Part shown: piece by piece, positions 41,875 through 49,709 of the stretch | Layout of the letters: every line of letters starts with the position of its first letter | Position numbering within the stretch: the stretch's first letter is position 1 | Origin: Streptosporangium violaceochromogenes | Lineage (GTDB): Bacteria > Actinomycetota > Actinomycetes > Streptosporangiales > Streptosporangiaceae | Length of the DNA: 64,000 nt | Assembly: GCF_014654615.1 (NCBI RefSeq) | Contig: NZ_BNBB01000024.1 | Span: forward strand, 24,235-88,234 | Direction of reading: 5' to 3' | Notes under the pieces: generated by a model | What the model was told of the DNA's origin: nothing | What the model saw: only the letters and a program-made list of their open reading frames with translations | Database searches by the model: none | Made by a program: the position numbers and the translations under genes

Positions 41875-42930
41875 TCACATGCTCTCGATGTCCTCGAACT
41901 CCTCGGCGTCCCCCGACGGGAGGGGAATCTTGAGCTTTCTCAGCGCGGCGGCGAACTCCTCCGCCGGATCCCCCAGATACCCCCACGGGGCGGCCCGCCC
42001 GACCCGGTTGCCCACCTGGAGAAGGTGCCGTGCCGCGAGGTCGTGCGTGCCGCCGTCGCGGACGAAGAGCGCGCCGAACAGGTGGTGGGCGTCGAGGTCA
42101 CGGGGGTGGGGGCGGGCGTGGGCCGTCCAGCGGCGCTCCGCCTCCCTCAACTCGGCGACGACCTCGTCGGAGAAGTAGGTCATGCTGAACCGCATGTAGG
42201 CCATCATCCTGTTCTCCTCCACCAGGCGGCGCTCCTCGGCGAGGAGATAGTCCAGGTGCGCCAGCGCCAGCATGGCGGTGAGCGGATGCCCCTCGGGGGC
42301 CAGCGACACCGCCTCGCGGGCGTGCGCGAACATCCGCTCGTGAGAGCCGCCCCACTTCGCGGCCACCGCCTGCAGCCTGGCCCAATGGCCGGAGAACAGC
42401 GTGGCGGACCGGGAGAGGACCTCATCCCAGATCAGGTCGCCCGAGGCGCTGTCGAACTGCATGCCCACGGCGAACCAGATCATGGACTCCCACGGGACCG
42501 GGTCACCGGGACAGAGCCTCGCCGCCTCCATGAGGGGCTCGTGGGCACCGGACAGGGTGGCGAAGAACACCTTGAAACGGTCCTCGCCGACGCTCTCGGC
42601 GAAGCTGCCGCCGCGGATCGCCCACGCCTCGTCGATGATCGTACGGCCGAGCCAGAGCAGGATGTCGGCCCGCTCCTCCGCCCCCCGGTGCTGGTCGATC
42701 AGCTGCGCGATCGCCTGGCTGCTGCCGACCGCCGCGTGACTGAGCGCGTCCAGCCGCAGCGAGCGCAGGTCGGGGTCGCGGCGGGTCTCGCCGAGAAGGA
42801 CGATCCCGGCGTTCAGATAGCCTTCCTCCACCGCCTCCACGGCCGCGTCCAGGGCCGCGTCCTTCCAGGTACGGCCGACGATGAAGCGGCCACCGACGGG
42901 CTCGTTCTTCCTGCGCCGAAAAATTCTCAT
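41875..42930 (-). CDS. Conserved hypothetical helical-repeat protein
   Basis: This encodes 351 residues from ATG 42930. It is almost wholly alpha-helical, with a repeat-like rhythm (ALDAAVEAVEEGYLNAGIVLLGE, ADILLWLGRTIIDEAWAIRGG, RLCPGDPVPWESMIWFAVGMQF, EAVSLAPEGHPLTAMLALAHLDYLL), suggesting a TPR-like solenoid. No signal peptide. I recall similar proteins in actinobacteria without a function. The promoter region (42931-43114) is divergent from the sigma factor gene. Confidence 0.75.
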   Translation of the reverse strand: MRIFRRRKNEPVGGRFIVGRTWKDAALDAAVEAVEEGYLNAGIVLLGETRRDPDLRSLRLDALSHAAVGSSQAIAQLIDQHRGAEERADILLWLGRTIIDEAWAIRGGSFAESVGEDRFKVFFATLSGAHEPLMEAARLCPGDPVPWESMIWFAVGMQFDSASGDLIWDEVLSRSATLFSGHWARLQAVAAKWGGSHERMFAHAREAVSLAPEGHPLTAMLALAHLDYLLAEERRLVEENRMMAYMRFSMTYFSDEVVAELREAERRWTAHARPHPRDLDAHHLFGALFVRDGGTHDLAARHLLQVGNRVGRAAPWGYLGDPAEEFAAALRKLKIPLPSGDAEEFEDIESM

Positions 42931-43114
42931 AGAAGGCTATGTTTAGCACTTTCATGTTTGCCTGAGTGATCAAAACCCGAAAGCCCATGTGGCGTTCGCG
43001 ATACGACGGAAATGGTGAGACCGAGAAGTGGGCGATCACCGTGGAATCCACTCCCCGGTAATCGGGAACGGTCCCCGGACCTCACATCCGGCGGGTCCGG
43101 AGCGTTTACCGGGT

Positions 43115-43600
43115 GTGAGACAGCAACCCTTCGAAGCGATCGTGGCCAGGTACGGGCCGATGGTGCTCCGTGTCTGCCGCGCCGTGCTGGGCCCCACGGC
43201 CACCGCCGAGGACGCCTGGTCGGAGACGTTCCTCTCGGCCCTGCGGGCGTATCCCGAACTGCGGCCGGGCAGCGACGTCGAGGCGTGGCTGGTCACGATC
43301 GCCCACCGCAAGGCCCTCGACCAGGTGCGCGCCGAGTCCCGGCGGGCGATCCCGACCGAGCGGGTGCCGGAGGTGGCCTGCGAGGGCGGGCTGCCCGCCG
43401 CCGAGGAGCGCGACCTGCTGGACGCGGTCAAGGCCCTGCCGCTCAAACAGCGCCAGAGCGTCGCCTACCACTATCTGGCGGGCCTGCCGTACGCCGAGGT
43501 GGCCGAGCTGGTGGGCGGCAGCCCCGAGGCCGCGCGCCGAGCGGCGGCCGACGGCGTCGCCACCCTGCGCAAGACCTACCGGAGAGGAGACACGCGATGA
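43115..43600 (+). CDS. ECF-type RNA polymerase sigma factor
   Basis: This encodes 161 residues from GTG 43115. Region 2 is FEAIVARYGPMVLRVCRAVLG...AEDAWSETFLSAL; region 4 is LPLKQRQSVAYHYLAGLPYAEVAELVGGSPEAARRAAADG. The stop overlaps the ATG of the alkyltransferase gene (ATGA at 43597), so the two are co-translated. No anti-sigma gene is present. It probably directs an alkylation or related stress regulon, including its own operon. Confidence 0.9.
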   Translation: MRQQPFEAIVARYGPMVLRVCRAVLGPTATAEDAWSETFLSALRAYPELRPGSDVEAWLVTIAHRKALDQVRAESRRAIPTERVPEVACEGGLPAAEERDLLDAVKALPLKQRQSVAYHYLAGLPYAEVAELVGGSPEAARRAAADGVATLRKTYRRGDTR

Positions 43601-44223
43601 CGACCGTGGACCCGACCTTTCGCGGCGACGACCTGTTCGCCGCGCCGCCCCCGATCGACGAGCCGGTCCGGGCCCGGCTGCACGCGCGCCTGGCCGAGGC
43701 CGCCGAGCGGGCCGGCGTCCTGGACGTCGCCTACCGCACGGCGGACACCCCGGTCGGTTCGCTGCTGCTGGCGGCGACCGGCGAGGGGCTCGTACGGGTG
43801 GCCTACGCCCGCGAGGACCACGACAGGGTCCTCGCGCAGCTCGCCGCCGACGTCAGCCCCCGGGTGCTGCGGGCCCCGGCCCGGCTGGACACCGCGGCGC
43901 GCGAGATCGAGGAGTACTTCGCCGGCCGCCGCCGCCTGTTCGACCTGCGGCTGGATCTCCGGCTCGCGCGGGGCTTCCGCCGTACCGTCCTGTCGCACCT
44001 GACCGAGATCGGCTACGGAACCACCGCCAGCTACGCCGCTCTCGCCCGTGCCGCGGGCAGCCCCCGGGCGGTGCGCGCCGCCGGGACGGCGTGTGCGACC
44101 AACCCGCTGCCGATCGTGCTGCCCTGCCACCGCGTGGTGCGAAGCGACGGGACGGCCGGCGGATACGTCGGCGGCGCCGAGGTCAAAAGGGCGCTGCTGG
44201 ATCTGGAGGCCGCCGCGTCGTGA
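43597..44223 (+). CDS. ogt: Methylated-DNA-[protein]-cysteine S-methyltransferase
   Basis: This encodes 208 residues. After a 45-residue N-terminal extension comes the Ada/Ogt fold: FRRTVLSHLTEIGYGTTASYAALARAAGSPRAVRAAGTA and the active site IVLPCHRVVRSDGTAGGYVGG, whose Cys takes the alkyl group from O6-alkylguanine in DNA. It is a suicide repair protein. Coupling to the sigma factor gene implies induced repair. Confidence 0.94.
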   Translation: MTTVDPTFRGDDLFAAPPPIDEPVRARLHARLAEAAERAGVLDVAYRTADTPVGSLLLAATGEGLVRVAYAREDHDRVLAQLAADVSPRVLRAPARLDTAAREIEEYFAGRRRLFDLRLDLRLARGFRRTVLSHLTEIGYGTTASYAALARAAGSPRAVRAAGTACATNPLPIVLPCHRVVRSDGTAGGYVGGAEVKRALLDLEAAAS

Positions 44224-44251
44224 GCGCGGCGGCCACGTGCCCGCACCGGGT

Positions 44252-45775
44252 TCACGGGCGCCTCCGGGCGCCGGCACGGGCGGGCCGGCCGTTCTCGGCG
44301 GCCGAGGGGATCTCGGCCAGCCCGAGGGCGAGGGCGGGGCACATCTCGGTGGCGCGCACCGCGTCCCGCACCAGCCGGGTGGGCAGCTCGGCCTCGGTGA
44401 GCATCGGGTAGCCGAACACGTCCAGGTCCACGACGTCGGGGAGAAGGTGGCCGCACAGGCCGTGGCCCCCGCACCGCGACCAGTCCACGGTCAGCCGCAG
44501 CCCCGACTCCCGGCTCTCCTCCCCGGGCACCGGCAGGACCCTCCGTACGGGCCGGCCGCAGCTCCCCTTGGCCACGTGCGTGGCGACGTCCTCGGCGAAG
44601 ACGTCGAGCGCCGAGAGCAGGAACCCGGTCGTGCCGTCCGGATGGTGACAGGCCCCCCTGCCCCGGACGATCCCGCTTCCCCGCTCGATCGCCGCCAGGG
44701 CTTCGGCGCCGGCGCCGCCCGCGGCCAGAGAGGAGAAGGAGCGGGCGATGGCCGGCAACCCCATGTGGCAGGGCCCGCACTGCCCCGCCGACTCGGCCGC
44801 GAGGTAGGCGGCGACCCGGGCGACCTCCCCCAGCGGGCACGTCCCCTCCTCCAGGGGAACGACGATCCCGGCGCCCAGCGCGGCGCCGGCCTCGGACATG
44901 GACCGGCGCGACACGGTGACCGCGGCGGCCTTCTCGGGGGAGAGCCAGGCGCCGTGGTAGCCGCCGACCATCACCCCCTGTCCCACCTCCACCCCGCACT
45001 GCCACAGCACGTCGGACAGCAGCACGCCCGTCGAGGCCTCCACCACGGTACGGCGGCGGCCGGGCCCGGTCACGGTGAGCAGGACCGTGCCGGGCTCCTC
45101 GGGCGTTCCCACCGCCCGGAAATCCTCGGCCCCGAGCTCCGCGAGCACGGCCAGCTGGGCGAAGGTCTCCGCGTTGGACAGCAGGGTGGGAAGGCCGCCG
45201 ACCCCGCTGTCGGCGGCCCTCACCTTCCGGCCCGGCGGGATGGGCGTCTCCCCGTTGACCCCCCGGACCAGGGCGCCGCCCTCCCCGGTGACGAACCGCT
45301 CGGGCAGGCGCACGACCCTGGTGGCCGGCACCGTGCCCACCTCCTCGACCGCGCTCAGCAGCGAGTGCGCGGCGGCCCCGTCGTCGGTCACGCCCACCAC
45401 GATCTCCCTGGCGTCGAGCGCCCGGGCGGCGAGAACGGCCCCGCCGAGGACCAGGTACGGCGTCCGGGCGAGGAGCGTCTTGTCCTTGGCACTGGCCGGC
45501 TCGCCCTCGGTCGCGTTCACCAGCACCACCGGCCGCACGTCCCGGCGGGCGGCGGCCGCGGCCACCGCCGCGAGCTTGCGGGCGAACGGGAAGGCGGCGC
45601 CTCCGCGTCCGCGCAGGTCGACCTCCTCCGCCAGCGCGATCAGCTCCGGCAGCGTGCGGCGGGGTGGTGGCGCGTGGTGACGGCGGTGGGCGGCCAGATC
45701 GAGCCGCCGCAGATCGGGAAGGCCGCGGAAGAGCCGGGCCGGGCCGACGCAGGCCACCTCGAAGACGTCGTTCAC
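44252..45775 (-). CDS. NuoF-like flavoprotein fused to a ferredoxin domain
   Basis: This encodes 507 residues; GTG 45775 overlaps the previous stop. The FMN/NADH motifs of NuoF are present in altered form (DLRGRGGAAFPFARKL, NATEGEPASAKDK, SLBB-type region near VTGPG). The N3 iron-sulfur motif reads ESAGQCGPCHMG...RGACHHPDG, so the first of four usual Cys (ESCG) is Ala. The last 90 residues are a P450-type ferredoxin (CGGHGLC...ATEMCPALAL) with the three Cys of a 3Fe-4S cluster. With the membrane cytochrome gene coupled upstream, it may pass electrons between a reduced cofactor and haem. Electron donor and acceptor are unknown. Confidence 0.8.
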   Translation of the reverse strand: MNDVFEVACVGPARLFRGLPDLRRLDLAAHRRHHAPPPRRTLPELIALAEEVDLRGRGGAAFPFARKLAAVAAAAARRDVRPVVLVNATEGEPASAKDKTLLARTPYLVLGGAVLAARALDAREIVVGVTDDGAAAHSLLSAVEEVGTVPATRVVRLPERFVTGEGGALVRGVNGETPIPPGRKVRAADSGVGGLPTLLSNAETFAQLAVLAELGAEDFRAVGTPEEPGTVLLTVTGPGRRRTVVEASTGVLLSDVLWQCGVEVGQGVMVGGYHGAWLSPEKAAAVTVSRRSMSEAGAALGAGIVVPLEEGTCPLGEVARVAAYLAAESAGQCGPCHMGLPAIARSFSSLAAGGAGAEALAAIERGSGIVRGRGACHHPDGTTGFLLSALDVFAEDVATHVAKGSCGRPVRRVLPVPGEESRESGLRLTVDWSRCGGHGLCGHLLPDVVDLDVFGYPMLTEAELPTRLVRDAVRATEMCPALALGLAEIPSAAENGRPARAGARRRP

Positions 45776-46584
45776 CTGCCACTCCCCGTCCACAGCCCCG
45801 CCTCCCGCTTCAGCTCGGCCCAGAACCGCTCGTCCGGAACCCCTTGCGTCTCGGCGTCGGGCATGCGGCGAGCGGTACGGCCGGCCTCCCGGCCCCCCGG
45901 TCTGCGGACCGCCCTCCGCCGCCGCGACGCGAACACCAGCCGGGTGAGCGCCATGACGGCGACCACCCCCAGGCAGGCCGCGTAGCTGAGCGTCACCCAG
46001 TCCCTGGCGGTCCGGCCGGCGTTCAGGCCGTGAAGGATCGCGATCGGCCAGCAGAGGTAGGCGGCGGCGTGCAGGACCCGCCAGGCCCACGGCCGCACCC
46101 CGCCGGCGAACCTGCCGCGGGCCACCCCGGTGACGAAAATGAAGATCATCGTGTCGCTCGCGATCGCGCCGAGACCCAGCCAGGGGGCGTGGCCCTCCCA
46201 GACGCCGAGGGGCACGACGGCGTCGGCGATCGACGCCCGCCGTCCCAGCACCTCCAGCAGGATGTGCGCCCCCAGAAAGCTCACCGTCATGACCGAGACG
46301 GCCCGGTGCGCGGACTGGGCGAGGACGCGCAGCCGTACGGGGGTGAACCGGCTGGAGGCCGTCAGCCCGGCCACCACCGACGCCGACAGGCCGACCAGCG
46401 CGAAGACGCCGACGTAGAACTCCAGGAAGGCCCGGGTGTGGAACACCGCGCGGGCCCCCTGCTCGGTGGTCCCGCCCGCCAGGACCGCGGCCAGGGCCGC
46501 GCCGAGTGTCAGGGCTCGCAGCCCCCTGCGGGGGCGGGGGACCTCCCGGGCGACCTGCCCGGTGAGGCGGCGGTGTTGGTCCAT
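45772..46584 (-). CDS. Ferric-reductase-like membrane cytochrome
   Basis: This encodes 270 residues from ATG 46584. Roughly six transmembrane helices carry spaced His residues fit for b-type haem (SAHRAVSVMTVSFLGAHILLEV and RVLHAAAYLCWPIAILHG), the layout of the ferric-reductase-like domain. The last 50 residues are cytoplasmic and basic. It has no flavin domain of its own; the NuoF-like protein, coupled by a 4-base overlap, probably takes that role. Confidence 0.78.
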   Translation of the reverse strand: MDQHRRLTGQVAREVPRPRRGLRALTLGAALAAVLAGGTTEQGARAVFHTRAFLEFYVGVFALVGLSASVVAGLTASSRFTPVRLRVLAQSAHRAVSVMTVSFLGAHILLEVLGRRASIADAVVPLGVWEGHAPWLGLGAIASDTMIFIFVTGVARGRFAGGVRPWAWRVLHAAAYLCWPIAILHGLNAGRTARDWVTLSYAACLGVVAVMALTRLVFASRRRRAVRRPGGREAGRTARRMPDAETQGVPDERFWAELKREAGLWTGSGR

Positions 46585-46613
46585 GGGCGTCCTTCCGTGG
46601 GCGTCCGGTGCGG

Positions 46614-47255
46614 TCAGGAGAGGTGCGAACCGGCCGCGCCGGGCGCGGCCCGCACCGTCGGCGCCACCCACGCCCTCTGCGCCCGGCCGGCCCGGGCCCG
46701 ACCGCTCCGGGCCTCGGCCCTGTCGTACTGCTCCAGGAACGACCGCTCGTCCTCGGGGATCACCGTTACGGGGGCCTGCCGGATGAACCGGGCGAAATCC
46801 CTGGTACCGGCCAGCGCGACCTGCCAGCCCACTCCGGCCCACCGGGCGATGAACAGCGACGAGGTGGGCATGACGTTCACACCCGGGGGCGGAGGGACGG
46901 ACCACGTGCCGAACGCCCAGTTCCCGGCCCGGTCGATCCGGACCAGGCGCACGTCGGGCCGGGGGACGGCCCGCCCTTCGACGGCACCGGGCACAAGCCT
47001 GACCCACCGTTCGCCGGCGACCACCCGCACCCGGTGGATCAGCGAGGTGGCGGCGGCCGGGTGCGTAGCCCCCACGACCGGCCCCGTGCTCCGCCGCCAC
47101 GTCTCCGGGGGCGCCGCGTAGCCGTCGATCTGCTGCTGGACGACGGCACACAGCGCCAGCCCCGTGAGCACGGCCACCAGACCGCCCAGACGCTCGATCA
47201 GGCCGGCCGGCGGCAGCAGCGAGCGGCGGCCCGCCGGCGGCCTGGGTGTCAACAC
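46614..47255 (-). CDS. Hypothetical protein with one transmembrane helix
   Basis: This encodes 213 residues if started at GTG 47255; the frame is open to 47321 and the start is uncertain. A single membrane helix (LGGLVAVLTGLALCAVV) precedes an exported domain of about 150 residues, rich in beta-strand-like segments (WRRSTGPVVGATHPA, WVRLVPGAVEGR, VRLVRIDRAGNWAFGTWSVPPPPG). I do not recognise it. It lies 30 bases before the cytochrome gene and is likely the third part of that redox module. Confidence 0.6.
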   Translation of the reverse strand: MLTPRPPAGRRSLLPPAGLIERLGGLVAVLTGLALCAVVQQQIDGYAAPPETWRRSTGPVVGATHPAAATSLIHRVRVVAGERWVRLVPGAVEGRAVPRPDVRLVRIDRAGNWAFGTWSVPPPPGVNVMPTSSLFIARWAGVGWQVALAGTRDFARFIRQAPVTVIPEDERSFLEQYDRAEARSGRARAGRAQRAWVAPTVRAAPGAAGSHLS

Positions 47256-47520
47256 TCCCGGCCGCGGGGGACACCGAAGGCACGGCCCCCGCCCGAGGTG
47301 ATCGTCACAGCCACTCGCCACATCACGGCTCAGTCACCTCCGAACGGTTACCGTGACAGGCCGGCGGCGAAAGCGCGCCGCCACCGACAGGTAGGGCCAA
47401 GGGTGCCGCTCCCGGCGATAAGGGTGCGCTGCGGCGACATTAAAACTCGGCTAAGGGGCGACGGCGCGACCGTGCCCCTTGAGCCGAGGACATGACAGGG
47501 GGGTTACCGGGACACGCGGG

Positions 47521-48207
47521 TCAGCGGGACGGATCGACGACCTTGATCCCCGACCCGCGCACCGAGCGCAGATAGCGGGGCGTCATGGCCGTCTCGCCGA
47601 GTTTGCGGCGCAGCCAGGCGAGGTGGACGTCGATCGTCTTGTCGCCGCCGCCGAAAGGCGCGTGCCACACCTCGGCGAGGAGCTCCCGCTTGGAGACCAC
47701 CTGCCCGGCCCGGACGGTCAGGTAGTACAGCAGGTCGAACTCCCGGGGGGACAGCTCCAGCATCCGGCCGTCCAGGCTCGCCTCGCGGGCCTTGAGGTTC
47801 ATGCGCAGTCCCCCGACCCGCACGGCCTCCTCCCCCGTCCTCTCGCCCCGGCCCCGGCGCAGCACCGCGCGGATCCGCGCGTCCAGCCGGTTCACACTGA
47901 AGGGCTTGACCATGTAGTCGTCCGCGCCCGCGTCCAGCACCCGGACCATCTCCTGCTCGCTGTCACGGGCGGTGGTGGCGATGACCGGCACCGAGGTCAC
48001 GGCCCGGAGCATGCACAGCACCTTCGATCCGTCCAGATCGGGCAACCCCAGATCCAGCAGCACCAGATCCGGGCGGTCTTCGATCGCCTGCCGGAGCCCT
48101 TCCACCGCGGTCGGCGCGGAGAGGACGGCGTGACCGTTCTCTGAAAGCGCCCGTGTCAATGCGGTCCGTACCGATGCATCGTTTTCCACCAGCAACAGTT
48201 GAACCAT
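47521..48207 (-). CDS. OmpR-type response regulator (orphan)
   Basis: This encodes 228 residues; ATG 48207 is preferred over an upstream in-frame start. The receiver domain has VENDAS, the phospho-acceptor Asp in VLLDLGLPDLDG, TTARDSEQE and MVKPFS. The C-terminal winged helix (ELSPREFDLLYYLTVRAGQVVSKRELLAEVW, IDVHLAWLRRKLGE) is OmpR/PhoB-like. No histidine kinase gene is next to it on either side within the window. Confidence 0.93.
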   Translation of the reverse strand: MVQLLLVENDASVRTALTRALSENGHAVLSAPTAVEGLRQAIEDRPDLVLLDLGLPDLDGSKVLCMLRAVTSVPVIATTARDSEQEMVRVLDAGADDYMVKPFSVNRLDARIRAVLRRGRGERTGEEAVRVGGLRMNLKAREASLDGRMLELSPREFDLLYYLTVRAGQVVSKRELLAEVWHAPFGGGDKTIDVHLAWLRRKLGETAMTPRYLRSVRGSGIKVVDPSR

Positions 48208-49174
48208 GCCACAACAAGCTAGCTTCAATCGACCAAAATAGTGGTCTTATGAGTGACATATAGGCATTTAATGATGCGTTGGTAGCAGGGGGCACCCCCC
48301 TTGTGTGCCCCCGGCCGCGCCGTACACGTCACCGCGCCTCCGGACGGCGCCCGCCGGCCGGGATTTCCCCCCGCACCGGGATCACGGCCTTCTCCCGCGC
48401 CCTCACCTCGTCCTTTCCCCACCCCTCCGTGTCCTTGCGTGCCCCTCCGTGTCTTTCCGTCACTCCCCCCGGCGTCCGGTACGGGCCCTGCCGGGCCGGG
48501 CCGCCCGCCCGTCCCGGCGGACGGCGCCCACCACCCCCTTTTCGGTCCCTCCCCGCCTCGCCCGCGCCCTCCGCCCCTCCCGATATCCCGTTGAGAACGG
48601 GGTGCGCGCCGCGCTTTCATGAGGTCACCCAGCGGAAAGGAAAAGACCCGTCGCCGTACCCGCGGCCGGATCCGTCCGATGGCACACGTGAAGCCTCGAC
48701 ACGGCGGTCGGCGAGTGGCGCGCCCACCGGACGGACCGCACCCTGTGGCGGCGGTGGCATCCCCAGGAAGACGGCCGCCACCGCCGGGGGGACGGTCGTC
48801 GAGTTCCGGGCGAACGGCTCGGGGCAACCAGATTGCGGAGTATCCACGCCCCTGTCGCCGCTCCGCCAGAGCCTGCCCGACTCGTTCTGGTCTGTAGAAG
48901 CATGTCCCTGTGGCAGTGACCGAGTTCGGAGGCGTAACCAGGGACAGAGATCGTGGGATCACCTCTCCGGCGGGGCCGTACGAGTTCTGGACCGAGGCGG
49001 GCGCCCACGCCTTTCTCCACGACACCGATTTCAGCCGCCTGACCCATCGGCCCGGCAGTCCACCGATGCCGGCATCACCTTCCCGCCCCAGGCCCCTCCC
49101 CGACCCGTGGCGTGCCCCTTTCCTCGCCGCCCGAGCGGCGCGCCACACCAGGGCAAAGACTGTCCGATACGACC
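48208..49174. other. About 970 bases without a supported gene
   Basis: Frames are open on both strands, but none shows a motif or a good start. The least bad is a 91-residue + frame at 48910-49185 (VAVTEFGGV..., PYEFWTEAGAHAFLHDTDF). It has no ribosome-binding site, and its 3' end runs into the furA operator. The segment could hold a decayed gene. Part of 48240-48290 is AT-rich and is probably the response-regulator promoter. Confidence 0.4.
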
Positions 49175-49198
49175 CTAAATTTTAGATATTCACTATCT
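49175..49198. promoter_or_regulatory. AT-rich palindromes, probable FurA operator of furA-katG
   Basis: CTAAA-T-TTTAG (49175-49185) overlaps AGATA-TTCAC-TATCT (49184-49198). The furA ATG follows at 49234. In actinobacteria FurA represses its own furA-katG operon through an AT-rich site directly upstream, so the location and symmetry fit. Confidence 0.6.
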
Positions 49199-49233
49199 TG
49201 TACCTTTCGTGTTTATGGCGGTAGTTTGGCGCC

Positions 49234-49680
49234 ATGAGCGCACCCAGGACTCCGACCACCGCCGAGGAGCTGCGGGGTGCCGGCCTGCGGGTGACGGCAG
49301 CCCGCGTCGCACTGCTCGAAACCGTCCGGGACGGTGACCACCTCGACGCCGAGGCGGTCACCTCCGGGGTGCGCGATCGCGTAGGCCACATCTCTCTTCA
49401 AGCCGTGTACGAGGCCCTCCACGCGCTCACCGCAGCGGGGCTCATACGCCGTATCGAACCGGCCGGCAGCCCGGCCCGGTTCGAGGGGCGCGTCGGGGAC
49501 AACCACCACCACATCGTGTGCCGGTCGTGCGGTGTCGTCGCCGACGTCGACTGCGCGGTCGGCGAGGTGCCCTGCCTGAGCGCGTCCGACACCCACGGCT
49601 TCTCGATCGACGAAGCCGAGGTCATCTACTGGGGCCTGTGCCCCGCCTGTTCCGCCGCCAGAGGTTCCCGAGCACCGTGA
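49234..49680 (+). CDS. furA: Fur-family peroxide-sensing repressor FurA
   Basis: This encodes 148 residues. The winged HTH lies in GLRVTAARVALLETVRDGDHLDAEAV and SLQAVYEALHALTAAGLIRRIE; metal-binding residues are in DNHHHIVCRSCGVVADVDC and the C-terminal CPAC, giving a structural CxxC...CxxC zinc site. Together with the katG gene 29 bases downstream, this identifies FurA, which derepresses katG under peroxide. Confidence 0.92.
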   Translation: MSAPRTPTTAEELRGAGLRVTAARVALLETVRDGDHLDAEAVTSGVRDRVGHISLQAVYEALHALTAAGLIRRIEPAGSPARFEGRVGDNHHHIVCRSCGVVADVDCAVGEVPCLSASDTHGFSIDEAEVIYWGLCPACSAARGSRAP

Positions 49681-49709
49681 TTCGCCTCTCGTCCGGAAGG
49701 ATTCCTCCC

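Noticed and set aside
48910..49185. 91-residue + frame before furA
   Set aside because: No ribosome-binding site, no family motif, and its end runs through the probable FurA operator.
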